DNA from: Nelumbo lutea
Lineage: Eukaryota; Streptophyta; Magnoliopsida; Proteales; Nelumbonaceae
Length of the DNA: 64,000 nt
Assembly (NCBI GenBank): GCA_022828595.1
Contig: JAKGHH010000001.1
Location: forward strand, 142,309,017 to 142,373,016
Direction: 5' to 3'
Position numbers and translations under genes: made by a program. Shown here piece by piece: positions 10,256 to 21,790 of this stretch (the stretch's first letter is position 1; each line of letters opens with the position of its first letter). Below the pieces are notes generated by a model. It was not told the origin of the DNA, ran no database searches, and was given only the letters and a program-made list of their open reading frames with translations.

Positions 10256-11834
10256 TCACGAGGCATGATAGCACTGTTGTATCTGAGAAAGCTGGAACGT
10301 ATTATCGCTGCAGAAATCGTTGATCTTTCGCCGCTTGATATCTCTTTCGGCTGCTCTTATCACAGTGGTGGCTATGGTAGAGCCGGTCTTCTCGCTTTCC
10401 GTACTGGAGTATTGCTGGTCAAGCACATTGTCGGGTGTGTCCGAGCTCGAAACAATATCAAACGCCGATCCGTAGCCGTCTATCACTATGTCCTGCATAA
10501 CTTTGCAGCAATCGAACAGGTTTTCCTGCAACAGAAAAATGTTGTAAATGATTATAAAGCAAATTTACAGGAAAAAAGAAGGAAGTTATAAATCACTAAA
10601 TCAGATATTTATCTTCAAGAATCAAGACTATCGATAGAATGGGAAAATGCTTACTTTATTTACATGTGCACAAGAAGAAATAGCCTTCTTGAAGCAGGAA
10701 AATTGCAAGGGAAAGAACTCATGAGAAGCAGAGAGAAGTGCCGATGCAGCAATTATGGACGGCTTGAATTCCAAAAGCTTTATCTCTGCAATCAAAATAA
10801 GGTTTCATGATCCGATATCGGGTTGCTTCAACGTGGAATTTCAGATGTCGTTTTCGTGTTTTACCGTTTTGTGCTTTGAAGATGATCTCAGTTGCTCGAG
10901 CTTTGAGATCATGTCTCAGTAACGGATGTTTGAGTTTGAATAGAGAAAGGAAGTAATGAACGAAGGAGAAGGGCGTTATGGAGCGCATTCTCCAATTGAG
11001 AGCTCCGAGTATCAGGAGCTCCATTCGCTGGATGGTTCGAGTGTCGAAGATGAAACCTTCTTCTAGCTGTTTCCGGTTTTAACAAATAGATGGAATTCTT
11101 TTCAATGTTAGTCGCGTTTAGCGGTTGCATCTAGAGTTCCGGTTATCGTCATATCGAGCGGAAAAGAACAACAGAAGGAACGAAACGAAAACATCTACGA
11201 TCACCAATATAAGAAGGATCCCCTTTTTAGTTTTTACCTGAAAATCAGGAAATGAGAAGTCTGTTTTCTTCATCTTCGCCGCGAGGGATAGGCAAGACAT
11301 TGCCACAAGCCTCAGGATCCACGGTTTTCCTTGCTGCAATATCAAGATGGTGAGATCTTCAGCCAATCGAACGAACTAACAAGTGAAGATGCTTAAGAAG
11401 GGGTGACAATATATAGAACGTAACAGAAAAGTGAAGATGCGCTTGAAACTCGACGAACTCTTATCTTGCTTACCGGAAGTCCTTGTCTGGAGATAAATCG
11501 ATCGAGATAATTGACAGCGAGATATGGTATGAAAGGATCAAAGTTGCAGGGGAACTGCGCCTGACGAACTAAAACAATTTCAGAAAGGGAAACGAGAAAT
11601 GGCCTATTGGACGGAATCGATAACAAGAAATAGGACCTTGCTTCACACGATTACCTGTAGAATCAAAGAGATAATCTCTCGGCGAATGGAAACATCGAAA
11701 TCTCTGGCTTTCATGTCGAGGAAGTAGTTCTGGAAAGGCATGTGATCTGATTCGGCGGCAAAAAGTGACGGAATCGTATCGGCTTGGTGCTCTTGCAAGC
11801 TCGTCAGTGGATTCTCGAGATCAAACTCGTCCAT
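10256..11834 (-). CDS. CYCD6;1: D-type cyclin, CYCD6-like, six exons, intact
   Basis: Predicted cell-cycle regulator that binds a cyclin-dependent kinase in the nucleus. Exons on the minus strand: 11834-11655, 11560-11474, 11333-11238, 11066-10865, 10785-10655, 10525-10256. All introns are GT-AG (79-171 bp), phases agree, and the product is 321 residues with no internal stop. The start MDEFDLENPL has a good ATG context. Cyclin-box landmarks: YLAVNYLDRF (residues 73-82), WILRLVAMSCLSLAAKM (94-110), MELLILGALNWRMRS (136-150). The C-terminal cyclin fold follows (LEFKPSIIAASALL), and the tail has VLDQQYSS (266-273) and basic KRRK (296-299), like CYCD6;1. The N terminus lacks the LxCxE retinoblastoma-binding motif of most D cyclins. 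In Arabidopsis CYCD6;1 drives formative divisions of the ground tissue under SHR/SCR; orthology here is inferred. It could be another divergent D cyclin. Confidence 0.88.
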
Positions 11835-12557
11835 GGTTAGAGTTCTCTGATGTCAGAAGCTTTGATGAGATGAGACGAAGGCCATTGGTTTTAGAGACAC
11901 TCGAATCGCTTGCCTAGAAGAAACCCAAACGTGAAGCCTCTCTGGTCTCTATCCATAGACTACTAAATAGCATAGGGCCGGGGTCGCACTCCTCATCAGC
12001 TCAGCTGGCTCTCTCTTTCGTTCTCTGTGCGACTTCTTATTGGGAAGGAAAATCGAGAAGAGAAGTGAAGAATATAAATCGTCTCGCTGCAATGACTTAA
12101 CTGATATCTCCCTTTTCTTTTTAGAGAGGAGAGATGTCGGAAACAGCTATAGTTGTCTTTGTCAATGGCATGGGTGCGAGCGAGAAATTCTACCACCAAC
12201 TTTCTCACACAAGATCTTCGTCTCGGGAGAAATTCAATTCCACATTATATAATAAATAAAGATAATTTTGTTAAATAATGGGATGATAAATCATAAACCG
12301 TCAGATTAGATTCGAATTAGATAATAAGAAAACTAATAAATGATGGATATTTTTGTTTCTGTATTTCCGTTGTCAAACTAAAATCTCCCGAGATGCATAT
12401 TTGTACATACTTTTGCGTCCTTAGAGCATTAACTACTATACCTCACTGGTATAGCCATTGGAAGAAAATGCGACTCAACCATTTCATTAGTCAGTACTCA
12501 GTAGTCACGGCACGGTCACCTTCTCGGTGATACTTCGGCCGGGTATCCACCCCGGAT
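11835..12557. other. 5' leader and promoter region of the cyclin gene
   Basis: Lies upstream of the minus-strand cyclin start. Contains CT/GA-rich leader-like sequence (about 11995-12065) and the candidate TATA box. Beyond about 12260 it becomes AT-rich spacer with no gene. Confidence 0.4.
12071..12080 (-). promoter_or_regulatory. Candidate TATA box of the cyclin gene
   Basis: Minus-strand GATTTATATT lies about 240 nt upstream of the cyclin ATG and is followed by a pyrimidine-rich stretch (CTTCTCTTCTCG) such as is common around plant transcription starts. This would give a leader of roughly 200 nt. It is a motif match only. Confidence 0.3.
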
Positions 12558-12630
12558 GTCGGATCTCCTACCCACACTATTCCCACGGTGGAAATGGATG
12601 TGGGAACGGTTTCTGGGTAGGAGATCCGAC
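12558..12630. repeat. Perfect 17-bp inverted repeat (hairpin)
   Basis: GTCGGATCTCCTACCCA at 12558-12574 is the exact reverse complement of 12614-12630, with a 39-bp loop. The loop itself holds TTCCCAC/GTGGGAA, a second 7-bp inverted pair. This gives a GC-rich stem in AT-rich surroundings. It may be the core of a MITE or a structured RNA; which is unknown. Confidence 0.8.
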
Positions 12631-14378
12631 CACGAGATTCTTAATTATTTTAATACCATGAATCATGAGAGATGAGACGGTGGTTTGTAATAAGCCTGTG
12701 GTTGTTTGTCTCTCCGGGATGGGCTGCTGGGCTCTACACTATCCATGGTAGGCCTACGTCTACGTAGAAAAAGTTATTTGGGGTCTGCGACCTATTTAAC
12801 TGGATAGTGGGCCGTGGGTGGTGATTGGTGAATACAATTCTAACTCGATACATCTGAACAATCTCAAAAGATGAAATCCCAAATCAATGGTTTTATAATA
12901 AAGGAAGATTGTTGCCTCGTCCTTTCGTATAGCACCACATTTGTTTACGGAAAGAGAAAATCATAAAATGGAAATATACACTATTACCACTTATCTCAAT
13001 GGGTTAAGGTGAATTACGAGTTAATTAGGGGAGTCAGCCTCTAAAGTAGATCCAGGGATAAGGAATCATCTTATGAGATGCATATATTAATTAGTAGTGC
13101 ACATGACAATTTGTTTCTTTGGAAGCCAGAAAAAGGCAAGTTTCATTTTAAAAATCACATGACAATATTGTTGGTGGACTGAAATTGAATCAGAAACTAT
13201 CTATCAATAAAATTTCAGAAAATGGGTGAATGGTGCATTGTATTGATCCAGTCACCGATGAGGTCCAGTTCCCACTTAGGCACTTACTGCCAGTTACCAC
13301 TTAGCAAGCTTATTAGAGAAAAAAGCTTCGGTGATAGAAAAATCTGAACCTGATATGGCGTATTAAAAAAAAAAAGAAAAAAGAAAAAAGAAAAAAAAAA
13401 AAAACTGAACCTGATAATCATTATCAGCGTTATGATTTCTGCCGATGATGAATAGAATTACAGAAGTGAAAAGTCAATCAAAAGTAAAATAATAATATTT
13501 TAGTTTCTTGCCGAGACGCCCTAGTTCTTGCGATCCTTGTAAACAGCTTTTTTTTTTTATTAAATAAGAATCTGGCGTGATTTGAACAAAAAAGAGCTGA
13601 AAGCCTCTCTGAAAACCCCCCACATTTTTAAACGGATATGTTTAGCGAACAACTATTATCTAAAATTCACATGAGCTCTTAAACCTACCATAATTTTTCA
13701 AAAACATCTAAAACTCACCCTCTCACTAAGTTTTTATTTTTCAAAACTCAGCTGAATCTTTGACCATTATCAGGTTCAGATTGTGGACATTACGCTTGGC
13801 AAAGCCCTCCCAACACATTAATGACAGGGTAACACTCAATTGGAGTGAGCCTTTGGCCAACTTTACCCTCAGAGCTGTTACCCTTGAGACCACATATTGG
13901 GGACTCTGATGTCTTATAACTATTTGTAGGTGAGATCCCCGGGCTCTTTGCCTCGAAAGTGATGAAGCTGCCATTGTCTCCAGTTTTGGTAGCAACCTTA
14001 CTTATTAATATATTTTTTTTGCTGAAGCAGAAATTAGTTATTAGAATTAAAGTGTTTGGTGAGGTATTTAACCCATAAGTTCTTTCTTTCTTTTTTTTTT
14101 TTTGCAAAAATGACAATTATAAACCTAAATTGACATAATCATATATTGGATAAATACAATGACATAAAAAAAAAGAAGATAGAAAAATAAAAAAAAAAAA
14201 GATAAATAAAAGGAGAGAGAGGTAGTGGTGATTCACTAAAGACTTACTTACAAATAATGGTGGAGGAAGAAACAAGAGAGAGAGAGAGAGGGTGGTGGTG
14301 GTTTTGTGGAAGGGGGCTTGATCCCGTTGTTGGTTTGGGTCTCCTTAAAGGTGAAAGGAAGTGAACAATGATTTTTTT
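12631..14378. other. Intergenic; one tiny poly(A) retroposon, no gene seen
   Basis: Only short chance frames. The notable item is the A-rich insertion with a 12-bp target duplication at 13344-13416. T-rich tracts occur at 13549-13558 and 14088-14102, and an AG-rich microsatellite at about 14272-14290. Confidence 0.4.
13344..13416 (+). mobile_element. Very short A-tailed retroposon with 12-bp target duplication
   Basis: CTGAACCTGATA at 13344-13355 is repeated exactly at 13405-13416. Between the copies are 49 bp: TGGCGTATT followed by about 40 bp of nearly pure A with a few G. A poly(A) tail inside a target duplication of this size is the signature of LINE-driven retroposition. The body is only about 9 bp, so the source cannot be named. 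Confidence 0.65.
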
Positions 14379-14926
14379 GGCAAAATTCTTGATTAGTACC
14401 ATGTACTTTGGGTCTAATGCCATTTTGGTCCCTAAGTTTTAAAATGCGACAATTAAGTACCCAAACTTTCAAAACATGACAATCCAATACCTGTCGTTAA
14501 TCAGCCGTTAATTGACATTTGAAAAAGACACAAATGCCCTTCGAGTGTCATCTAATTTTATTTATCAATCATCCAAACATTGACAAAAAATTTACAGTTT
14601 CATATGATTGCATCTATTATTCAAGAAAGTTGGGGTCATCAGAATGCCCACTCAAACATAACCCCAACTTTATTGAATGGAAAAAGCAAGGATTTTGGAC
14701 TATTAATTTTAGTCAACGTTTAGATGGTTGATAAAGAAAATTAAGTAACACTTAAAGGGCATTGTGTCTTTTTCAAATGCCACTTAACAACTAGTTAATA
14801 GCTAGTTAATGACGGGTACTAATCGTCGTGTTTTAAAAGTTTAGGTACTGAATTGTCGTATTTTAAAGTTCAAGGACCAAAGTGGCACTAGGCCGAAAGC
14901 ATAGGATACTAATCAGGAATTTTCCC
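14379..14926. mobile_element. Foldback element, 548 bp, long inverted arms
   Basis: The left end GGCAAAATTCTTGATTAG and the reverse complement of the right end GGGAAAATTCCTGATTAG start arms that stay alignable for about 170 bp. Pairing then continues inward (TTATCAATCATCCAAAC against TTATCAACCATCTAAAC), so most of the element is one imperfect hairpin. The flanks are T runs (7 and 8 T), so a target duplication cannot be judged. There is no transposase. A Mutator-type foldback is the best guess. Confidence 0.75.
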
Positions 14927-15292
14927 TTTTTTTTAAGATAGAGGCAATACCTAGAAAATGTAAGGCATTGAGAACAGTTTTATCCCAAAAAAGAAAGTAT
15001 TGATTGAATAAATACTTATAAAAGTCACCAAAATTCTGGCTTATTTTTAAAATAATTTCTCATCCTTGGTTTATTTGACAAATATGAATATATATTTATT
15101 TTCCATTTATTATGTGATCCCAACACTTAAAAGATAAATACTTATTTTAAGTGTTCCATTTATACAGAGGCGAAAACTATTGGTTTATAGTCTATAAATC
15201 CAAACTGAATTAGGCTGATCCAACTTAGGATAACAAACTAAGCCATGGGATCGGTGTCTTATAATGACATAGTATGCAAATATTTTAGAATA
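14927..15292. other. Intergenic, no gene seen
   Basis: AT-rich spacer without recognisable features. Confidence 0.4.
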
Positions 15293-15412
15293 ATTTCAGT
15301 TTAGAACGTATATAAAGACAAATATATACAATATAAATACATACAAAATAACACAAAATATAAGATTTTACACTCTAAATATTTGTATTTATACTCCTTT
15401 CAAACTAAACCT
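15293..15412. mobile_element. Tourist-like MITE, family A
   Basis: Starts TTTCAGTTTAGAACG and ends CTCCTTTCAAACTAAACC. The interior words ATACAAAATAACACAAAA, TAAGATTTTACACTCTA and TTTGTATTTATACTC match family A. The termini are more diverged than in the copies at 28.5 kb. Confidence 0.6.
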
Positions 15413-15750
15413 ATAGGAAATAGTATAAGCAGGGGCCCTATGCCCACTTGGGATCCAACTCAATTGGGTAGAATCCAGATTCTCTCTCTTTCTGAAGCCA
15501 CATCGAAACTTGAAGAAAAAATATGATTTGTTCATAAAGTCAACTTCGTCATTACTATGGATCAGACCACGAATGTAGCATAAAAAGATGAATTATATCC
15601 CCTTCTATACACTTTTAGTATAAAAAAACACGAATATATAGTTTGATATAATGAAACAAAAAGGAATTAAATGTAGATATTATCAGCTACAAGGATGGAC
15701 CCTATTAGTGACACGAAAGAATAGTTATTAGGGTATTACCTTTTATCAAA
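15413..15750. other. Intergenic, no gene seen
   Basis: No coding or RNA feature that can be supported. Confidence 0.4.
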
Positions 15751-16028
15751 GTTTTTAAAATCAACTCGGATAATGAACCGGTTAGGGGTTTAGCTTTCGG
15801 GTTGAACAGTCTGATCGTTCAAACAGAACGATTGGCCTGTTCTGACAAAAAAAAAAAATTAAAAACAGTAAAAATTGTTGAACGGTTTAATTGCCCGAAT
15901 CAACAGTTTGTTGATCAAATCAACATTTTTTAAGCAAAAGTCCAATTTTGATGAAAAATAGAACTGATCACGTGACTGATTCCCGGTTTCTCCTGTCCGA
16001 CGTCTAATCCAATCCGATTTTGAAAACT
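15751..16028. repeat. Palindromic mini-element, family D
   Basis: Starts GTTTTTAAAATCAACTCGG and ends CCAATCCGATTTTGAAAAC, with GAACCGGTTAGG and CCCGAATCAAC words in between. The ends are imperfect inverted repeats and the body is rich in CCGG and CGGTT words, as in the copies at 18910, 19977 and 21650. Diverged from any clean consensus. Confidence 0.45.
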
Positions 16029-16549
16029 ATGCTGTTTATAAAAGTTACTAAACTTATAAACAAAATCCAGTACTATGTGGGTGGCCACTCTTGGTTTCAG
16101 TGTTTTACTCCGCAAAAGAAAAAAAGTTTCCTTTATGGGTTTTTATCCTATCTTTATTATGGGGGTTGCTAAGAAATGAATGCAATGTGATGTTATTCCT
16201 TCTTTTAAGTGAGGCCCCGCTCTGTGGACTGAGATGCTGACTGAGTCTCCTCTTCCAGCTGAACGGTCACATGGGGCAAGGTGGTACCTCCCCCACCATC
16301 TGCTCCATTTCTCCCTCCCTCCTCCCAAAGCACAGCAAAGCTCATTTACTAATGCCTGAATGTATTGCAATTAAAAAAAAGAAAAAGAAAACTACTTTAT
16401 CTTAAAGCTTCTTTATATTTGTTTTGCTTATCCTTAACACAGTCCCATCCGCTTTGCTTTGCAGGGCGGCCTTTTTAATTTGCTACAATTTCACATCCCC
16501 TGCCCACACCATCTTGCCTATTTGTCATTCTGTACTCCACCAGTAGAAG
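16029..16549. other. Intergenic, no gene seen
   Basis: Contains a comparatively GC-rich patch at 16210-16350 without a supportable open frame. Confidence 0.35.
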
Positions 16550-16581
16550 CACGTGACACGTGATCTTTGTGCACGCGTGCA
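16550..16581. promoter_or_regulatory. Two adjacent G-boxes and a 12-bp palindrome
   Basis: CACGTG occurs at 16550-16555 and again at 16557-16562, one base apart. It is followed by the perfect palindrome TGCACGCGTGCA at 16570-16581. CACGTG is the core bound by plant bHLH and bZIP factors. No gene start is recognisable within about 2 kb, so a promoter role is only suggested. Confidence 0.4.
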
Positions 16582-16991
16582 ATTCCCAACCCATTGGCTT
16601 AACTAGTAATTAATTAGTTAATTTTAACTTACTTAAAAAACACAGGGTAACAATCTGTTGGGTTCAGTCTTTCACATGTTCCGGTGGGGAGTTTTAGTAC
16701 TTTAGTAGTCAGGACTGCTCTGAAGGATCATAATTAGTGATTATATGTACGACAAATGAATGGTGTAGGATTACTTATGCAATAACAACCATCTCTATAA
16801 TTCCTACCTTTATAATTTGTTACTGTTCTTCCCTTTGAAAATAAATTAATCTTTCCCTTTATTAAATTACTGTAATCATCAAGTAATTATGAAGAATCCG
16901 TATATGAACTGATGGCATAGATTGGCCATGGGTTCTATCTAGCTAGGTAAATTAGGAGTAGTCCTCAAATAAGAATTAATTGAGCCTCTAA

Positions 16992-17050
16992 GGCTCAGTT
17001 TGGAAATAATATAAAATGCAAATATACGCAAAATAATACAAAATTGAGCC
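16992..17050. mobile_element. Tourist-like MITE, family A, internally deleted (59 bp)
   Basis: GGCTCAGTTTGGAAATAAT at the left and AAATTGAGCC at the right, preceded by CTAA and followed by TTA. Only the left arm and a few right-hand bases remain. Confidence 0.55.
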
Positions 17051-18103
17051 TTAGGCTATGATTGGTTACAATATAAATAAATTTGTATTAATACAAAAAT
17101 ATGACATTGCAAATGATTTGAATATAAAATTTGACCTACTTTTTTTCCAAATTTTAGCTTATTTTATTTGATTACAATACAAATGAAGTAAACTAAGATA
17201 TAAAATAGAATAAAATAAAATCCAAAACAAAAATAAACAAAAAGTTGCATTTTTTTTTTACATTTGCACTTCTATGCATTTTGTACTGGTGCAAATTTAA
17301 CAACATTTCATTTCGATTAGTTTATATTTCATCTTCATTCCAGAAGTTTCTTTTTTACAGCGTTTCCCATACGTGTCTACTATCTAGTTAGCATTTCTTA
17401 GCACTCTTATTACTTGTGGGGACTTGGTCAAACTTTCAAAGTCCTCTCGCTCTCTGAAATGCAAAGAATAAAGAAAGAGCAAATAAATCGGGGTTAAACA
17501 TGGTGTAGCTATGTAGGGACAAAGTTATGAATTATATTAATTTTGCTTTAAAAGGACAGCCTTGGGTGCAAGGCTACATGTTCCATAAATTGGTGTAAAC
17601 CATAGTACCATACAATGCTGTAGATAGGATTGAGACCCAGTACTTAAGCTAATTCCAGGCCTAAGTACAACCCAGCGTAATTAACTGTGTATATATATTT
17701 TTCATTATTGGGTTTATGGTAGAAAACCAGAATTGGCTTTAGAAAATCACGCACGCTGATATTGTATTAATGTCATGTACCTGTAGGCATTCTTTTATGA
17801 TGGAAGCTTTTCCATTTGGTTCCATTCAAACATGAGAGAGGCAGAAGCAGGGAGTCAAGGGACAGCATCTAGGGTTTGGTTTTCCATGACTTTTGTTAAT
17901 TGCCTACTATTCCAAACAGACCTTTATATATCATTGCTATATGCTCTCCTTTTACTTATTGAGGATTCGGATTCACTAGTATATTAATGGTGCATAGAAA
18001 TTTAATTTGCATAGCGTAATTAATATAAAAGGAACACCAAAATGTATAGTTTTATTCCATTAAATTAAGTAATTTGATGGGTTTGATTTATCATTTGTTC
18101 TTT

Positions 18104-18129
18104 TATATATATATATATATATATATATT
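18104..18129. repeat. AT dinucleotide microsatellite
   Basis: Uninterrupted alternation of T and A for about 26 bp. Confidence 0.9.
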
Positions 18130-18909
18130 TCTTTTCTTATTCTTTTCATATTATATTGGTTTTACGTTAAGGTCATACAAGTTAAATCTGTATAATGCCA
18201 GTGTTGTTTAAATATTAATTAATCAATATTTAAAAAAATAATGAAATAAATTTTTTAAACATAATATTGTTTTCGTTTTACTTTTTACTTTTCCCCTTTT
18301 TTATCTTTATTTATACATATGTACTACACGTGCCCTTCTGCTATACATTGTTGGAATCATTAATAGCGTTGATTGCTCTTGGTTATATATCTCCCATCTC
18401 CAATATTGCATGGACGGTACTTCTTTGGCCTCCATCCTCCGCGTAGTCACGGACTCAAGGTAGAGATTGTCTTCGATCAGTGCAACACCCGTTCGAACAG
18501 TTTATACTTGTATTGAAATATCTCCGTATTTATGTGTTTCAGTTTATGGGAAGATATTTTCAATGTAGCAAAGTTGCAAAAGGTTAGCTGATTCCTCACA
18601 ATAAAGGTATTGTGAGTTGCATTTCCTACCAGGCTTTTACAGTCCTATTATTCCAAATCCAAGGTTTTTTTTTTTTCATTTTTGTATCCATTCTGCTCAA
18701 TGTTCAAAATATCGATGGCTTATGAATTATGTTACCAATTTTTTATTTTTATTTTTTAATTTGTTATTTAGAAAACAGTTGTTAGAATGGATGTTAACAG
18801 TTCATATTTTTTAACTCTCTTATTTTTTTTTGAAGGCTTTAGCTCCCTTAATTTTGCATTTCAGTGGAATTCATCAGGTGTACGTGTATCTGGTCGATAC
18901 TTCGTCAGT

Positions 18910-19059
18910 GTTTTAAGACTTGGCTTGGACCGGACAGTTAGACTATGAAAACCGGGAACTGATGGCCTTTCTGAGTCAAATGGACAAATCAATTGATTAA
19001 CTGATCAAACCGCGATTCATAGAACATTCTGGTTTTTGGTTTGGTCAGAGTCTTAAAAC
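18910..19059. repeat. Palindromic mini-element, family D, 150 bp
   Basis: GTTTTAAGACT at 18910-18920 is exactly inverted at 19049-19059. The body holds TTGGACCGGACAG and CCGGGAACTG with matching GGTTTGGTC on the right, so the unit is largely self-complementary. No coding capacity. Clearest member of family D in this window. Confidence 0.6.
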
Positions 19060-19976
19060 AGTGCTTTAATAAATATAAAATAAAAAAAAAAGCAAAATTT
19101 GAGGAATGCTCTATGAGAATATGAAGAGGTCTGGAGGAAATCCCAATTTACATCCAGTATAGTAAACCAAAACAGCTGTAAAGAAAGCGAGATAAGGAGA
19201 GAGATGTGGACACACCCTACACTGTCACATCAGTTGCCAGGCTCAATGCAAAACAATGTTTCCCTTGTTTAACCTAGCTAGCTTCCATGTAGAACGGACT
19301 GAAACAAATTAATGAGGTGGAGTACAGAACCAAAGACAAGGGAAGATAGGATCTTGCTACTCATTTGGATTGTATCCTTCCCAATTCCTCTTGTTGCAAC
19401 ACAACCACAATCTCCTCCTGCTTATCTTATCTTGCTTTTTCTTAAGAGATGGGACAACCAAGCTAGTGGGCCTTCCAGAGGAATTCATCCATTAATTGCA
19501 TCTCTCTCACATTGCCCAATATAAAAAAGACAAGTTCGAAATCCTACCCAGTGCCCAACCATACATAACCAATCCTGCTAAAGTTCAATTCATCCAATGA
19601 AAGAAAAAAATGGCTACAAATAATATTGGGTAGCGTCTCTTTTTCATGGCAGGGTGCCAGTTACAGACAAACAGTGTCCTTGTGTGTTAAATGACACACC
19701 CCTCTTGGCCCCTTTGAAAATCTCTCAATTAACGTCTGCCTATCCTTGTATTGTTATTATTTTGTCTTACATTATAACTCAACAAATGCTCTTCCCTTTT
19801 TAGGTTTAATGAATACGAGTCATTGAGGTATAAATGGTTAGTTGGTCATCACCCAAGTTTGTCCTCTAGGTTAGCTTTAAGGGAAGGTGGTTTAAAATGT
19901 GAATCTGTGAATTTAGATTTTTCATTGATATTCATATTAATTATATCATATGGGAAGGTAATTTTTAGTTGAAGTT

Positions 19977-20140
19977 ATAATTTTAAAAATCGACCTGCAA
20001 ACAGAACCACTTTAACCATTATTTTTTCGGTCAAATAATTCAATCATCCGGTTCAAAGTCCAAAACTAGACCCAGAGCCATGACCTGTTTCCAGGTCAAA
20101 TGGCCTTACCGCCCAATCCGGTCTGACTTTCAAAAACATG
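19977..20140. repeat. Palindromic mini-element, family D (diverged)
   Basis: Left end ATTTTAAAAATCGACCTG and right end CCGGTCTGACTTTCAAAAAC are imperfect inverted repeats. The body has CATCCGGTTC and CAATCCGGTC words. Boundaries approximate. Confidence 0.35.
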
Positions 20141-21649
20141 ATTGAATTAGATGTGTGATAAGGATTTAATGATGATGATGATTATGTGTATTTTGTACAT
20201 GATGGCAGACTATGTGTAGCTGGGAGGTAGTACATAATAAGAAATTGGTTAAGAATGTAGATGACCTTAATACGTGAAATAGATACAGAATGAGGCAGAG
20301 TAGGGTTGGCCATGAGTAAGCCACTAATTAATTAGGTTGGCAAATCAGGATGATGGGTTCATCAAACACTGGCCCTTGATAAGCAGAGCTGACACAAGTA
20401 CGTACCCTGGAACTCGAAGTCTCGAACGACCTTCTCAAGGAAAGCTGTGTTTATTTTATTCGTTAATCAAAACCCACAAAACCCAAATCTTCACTCTGTT
20501 TTGTTCCTCAGCCTCAAACTAATACCAAACAGTAGGAGAAAAAAAAGAGGGAGACAATAAAAAAAAGGCACAACAATAATTAGAGTGGCTAGTCAATGGT
20601 CATGGTCAGAATTGGCCATCTTCCACACGAAACAGTTGTACCATCAATTCAATTATTTGAAGAGCGTCAAACTGCCAAAGTACTAAACCAATAACGTTTA
20701 ACTACTGTGCTCAGATTTGCTGACTTAAAAAGAAACTATTATTATCACATTTTCTCCAACTATTGTATCATCGAAGAGGAGTGATTTTGATCAGGGGGCA
20801 CACCGCACACCCCCTTACTCTTCTGATATTACTCAAATAATGGATGCATATCAAGACAAAAATACTCCAAAATGTTTTGGCTTGTATGTTTATTAACAGT
20901 GATTTCGTAGTCATTAGGGATGTTCCCCCTTTATAAAAAATAAAGTGGGATTTGCCAGAATCAACTCCCCTTTCGAATATAATATAAATAGATTTTCCAA
21001 AAGGAAAACTACTGTATATCTATTGACAAATTGAAAGCCATTACGAGTAGAAAAAAGTTGGCTTGAGTGGAAACTAGTCAGTCAGATGAAGGGCGAATAG
21101 CACTTCTCCTACAGTTTAGTTAGTGGTTTATTTCATTAACATTTGATGGATACAATCAAATTTTCTGACCTAGAGACACTAGAGTTAACTGCATACGAAA
21201 AGGTCTGATGATCATGAGGGGTCATCCTCTAAAGTAGAAGGATCGGTATATGGTAATATGTCAAAGACCCTAATTTACGACCTTTGAATGTTTCTTGTGT
21301 TCTTCCTTTCTCATGCTCTGAAACACATACACACACTTTTGCTCATTCATATGTTTTCTTTATTCTGGCTTCTGTCTTCCTCTTTGACGATATGATATGG
21401 ATTCTCTGGCTTGCATTGATACAAGAGAAAGCCTAAAGCTTGAGAGAAATCCATTTCTACTCATTGGGAGACGAATAACCTTTGCTTTTCCTTTTCTTGC
21501 TCATCGCCACGCAAGCACTTTCTTCCACACAAACTCATTTTACTATCTACACTTTTCTACATTAAAAAAAGACAAAGGTTTAGTCGGACCATCTAGTTTG
21601 AATGAATAACCCTTTTTAATTTAAAAAATAATTAAAATAACAAAGATAA

Positions 21650-21790
21650 AAAATATTGTTTGAATCGACGGTTTGACTGACCTAATTAATGGTTTTTGGC
21701 CTAAGAACAGATTTAGGGTGAAATAGAACCAATTGTCTGAGCAGTTTCCGTGTCAATTAATGCGACCCTACTGTCCGATCCCGTTTTCAA
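21650..21790. repeat. Palindromic mini-element, family D (diverged)
   Basis: Left part has AATCGACGGTTTGACTGACC and the right end is GTCCGATCCCGTTTTCAAAAC. Similar composition and right terminus to the copies at 15751 and 18910. Boundaries approximate. Confidence 0.35.

Larger units (their letters stand above)
16582..18909. other. Intergenic; MITE fragment and AT microsatellite, no gene seen
   Basis: Holds a deleted family A MITE (16992-17050) and an AT dinucleotide run (18104-18129). A second, looser MITE-like TTAGGCTATGATTGGTTACA begins near 17051. No coding region can be supported. Confidence 0.4.

Noticed and set aside
10265..10591. Plus-strand 108-residue frame
   Set aside because: It is antisense to the last cyclin exon, whose minus-strand reading has clear family motifs and splice sites.
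10909..11130. Minus-strand 73-residue frame through cyclin exon 4
   Set aside because: Wrong frame across the same exon; the cyclin frame is supported by phase and motifs.
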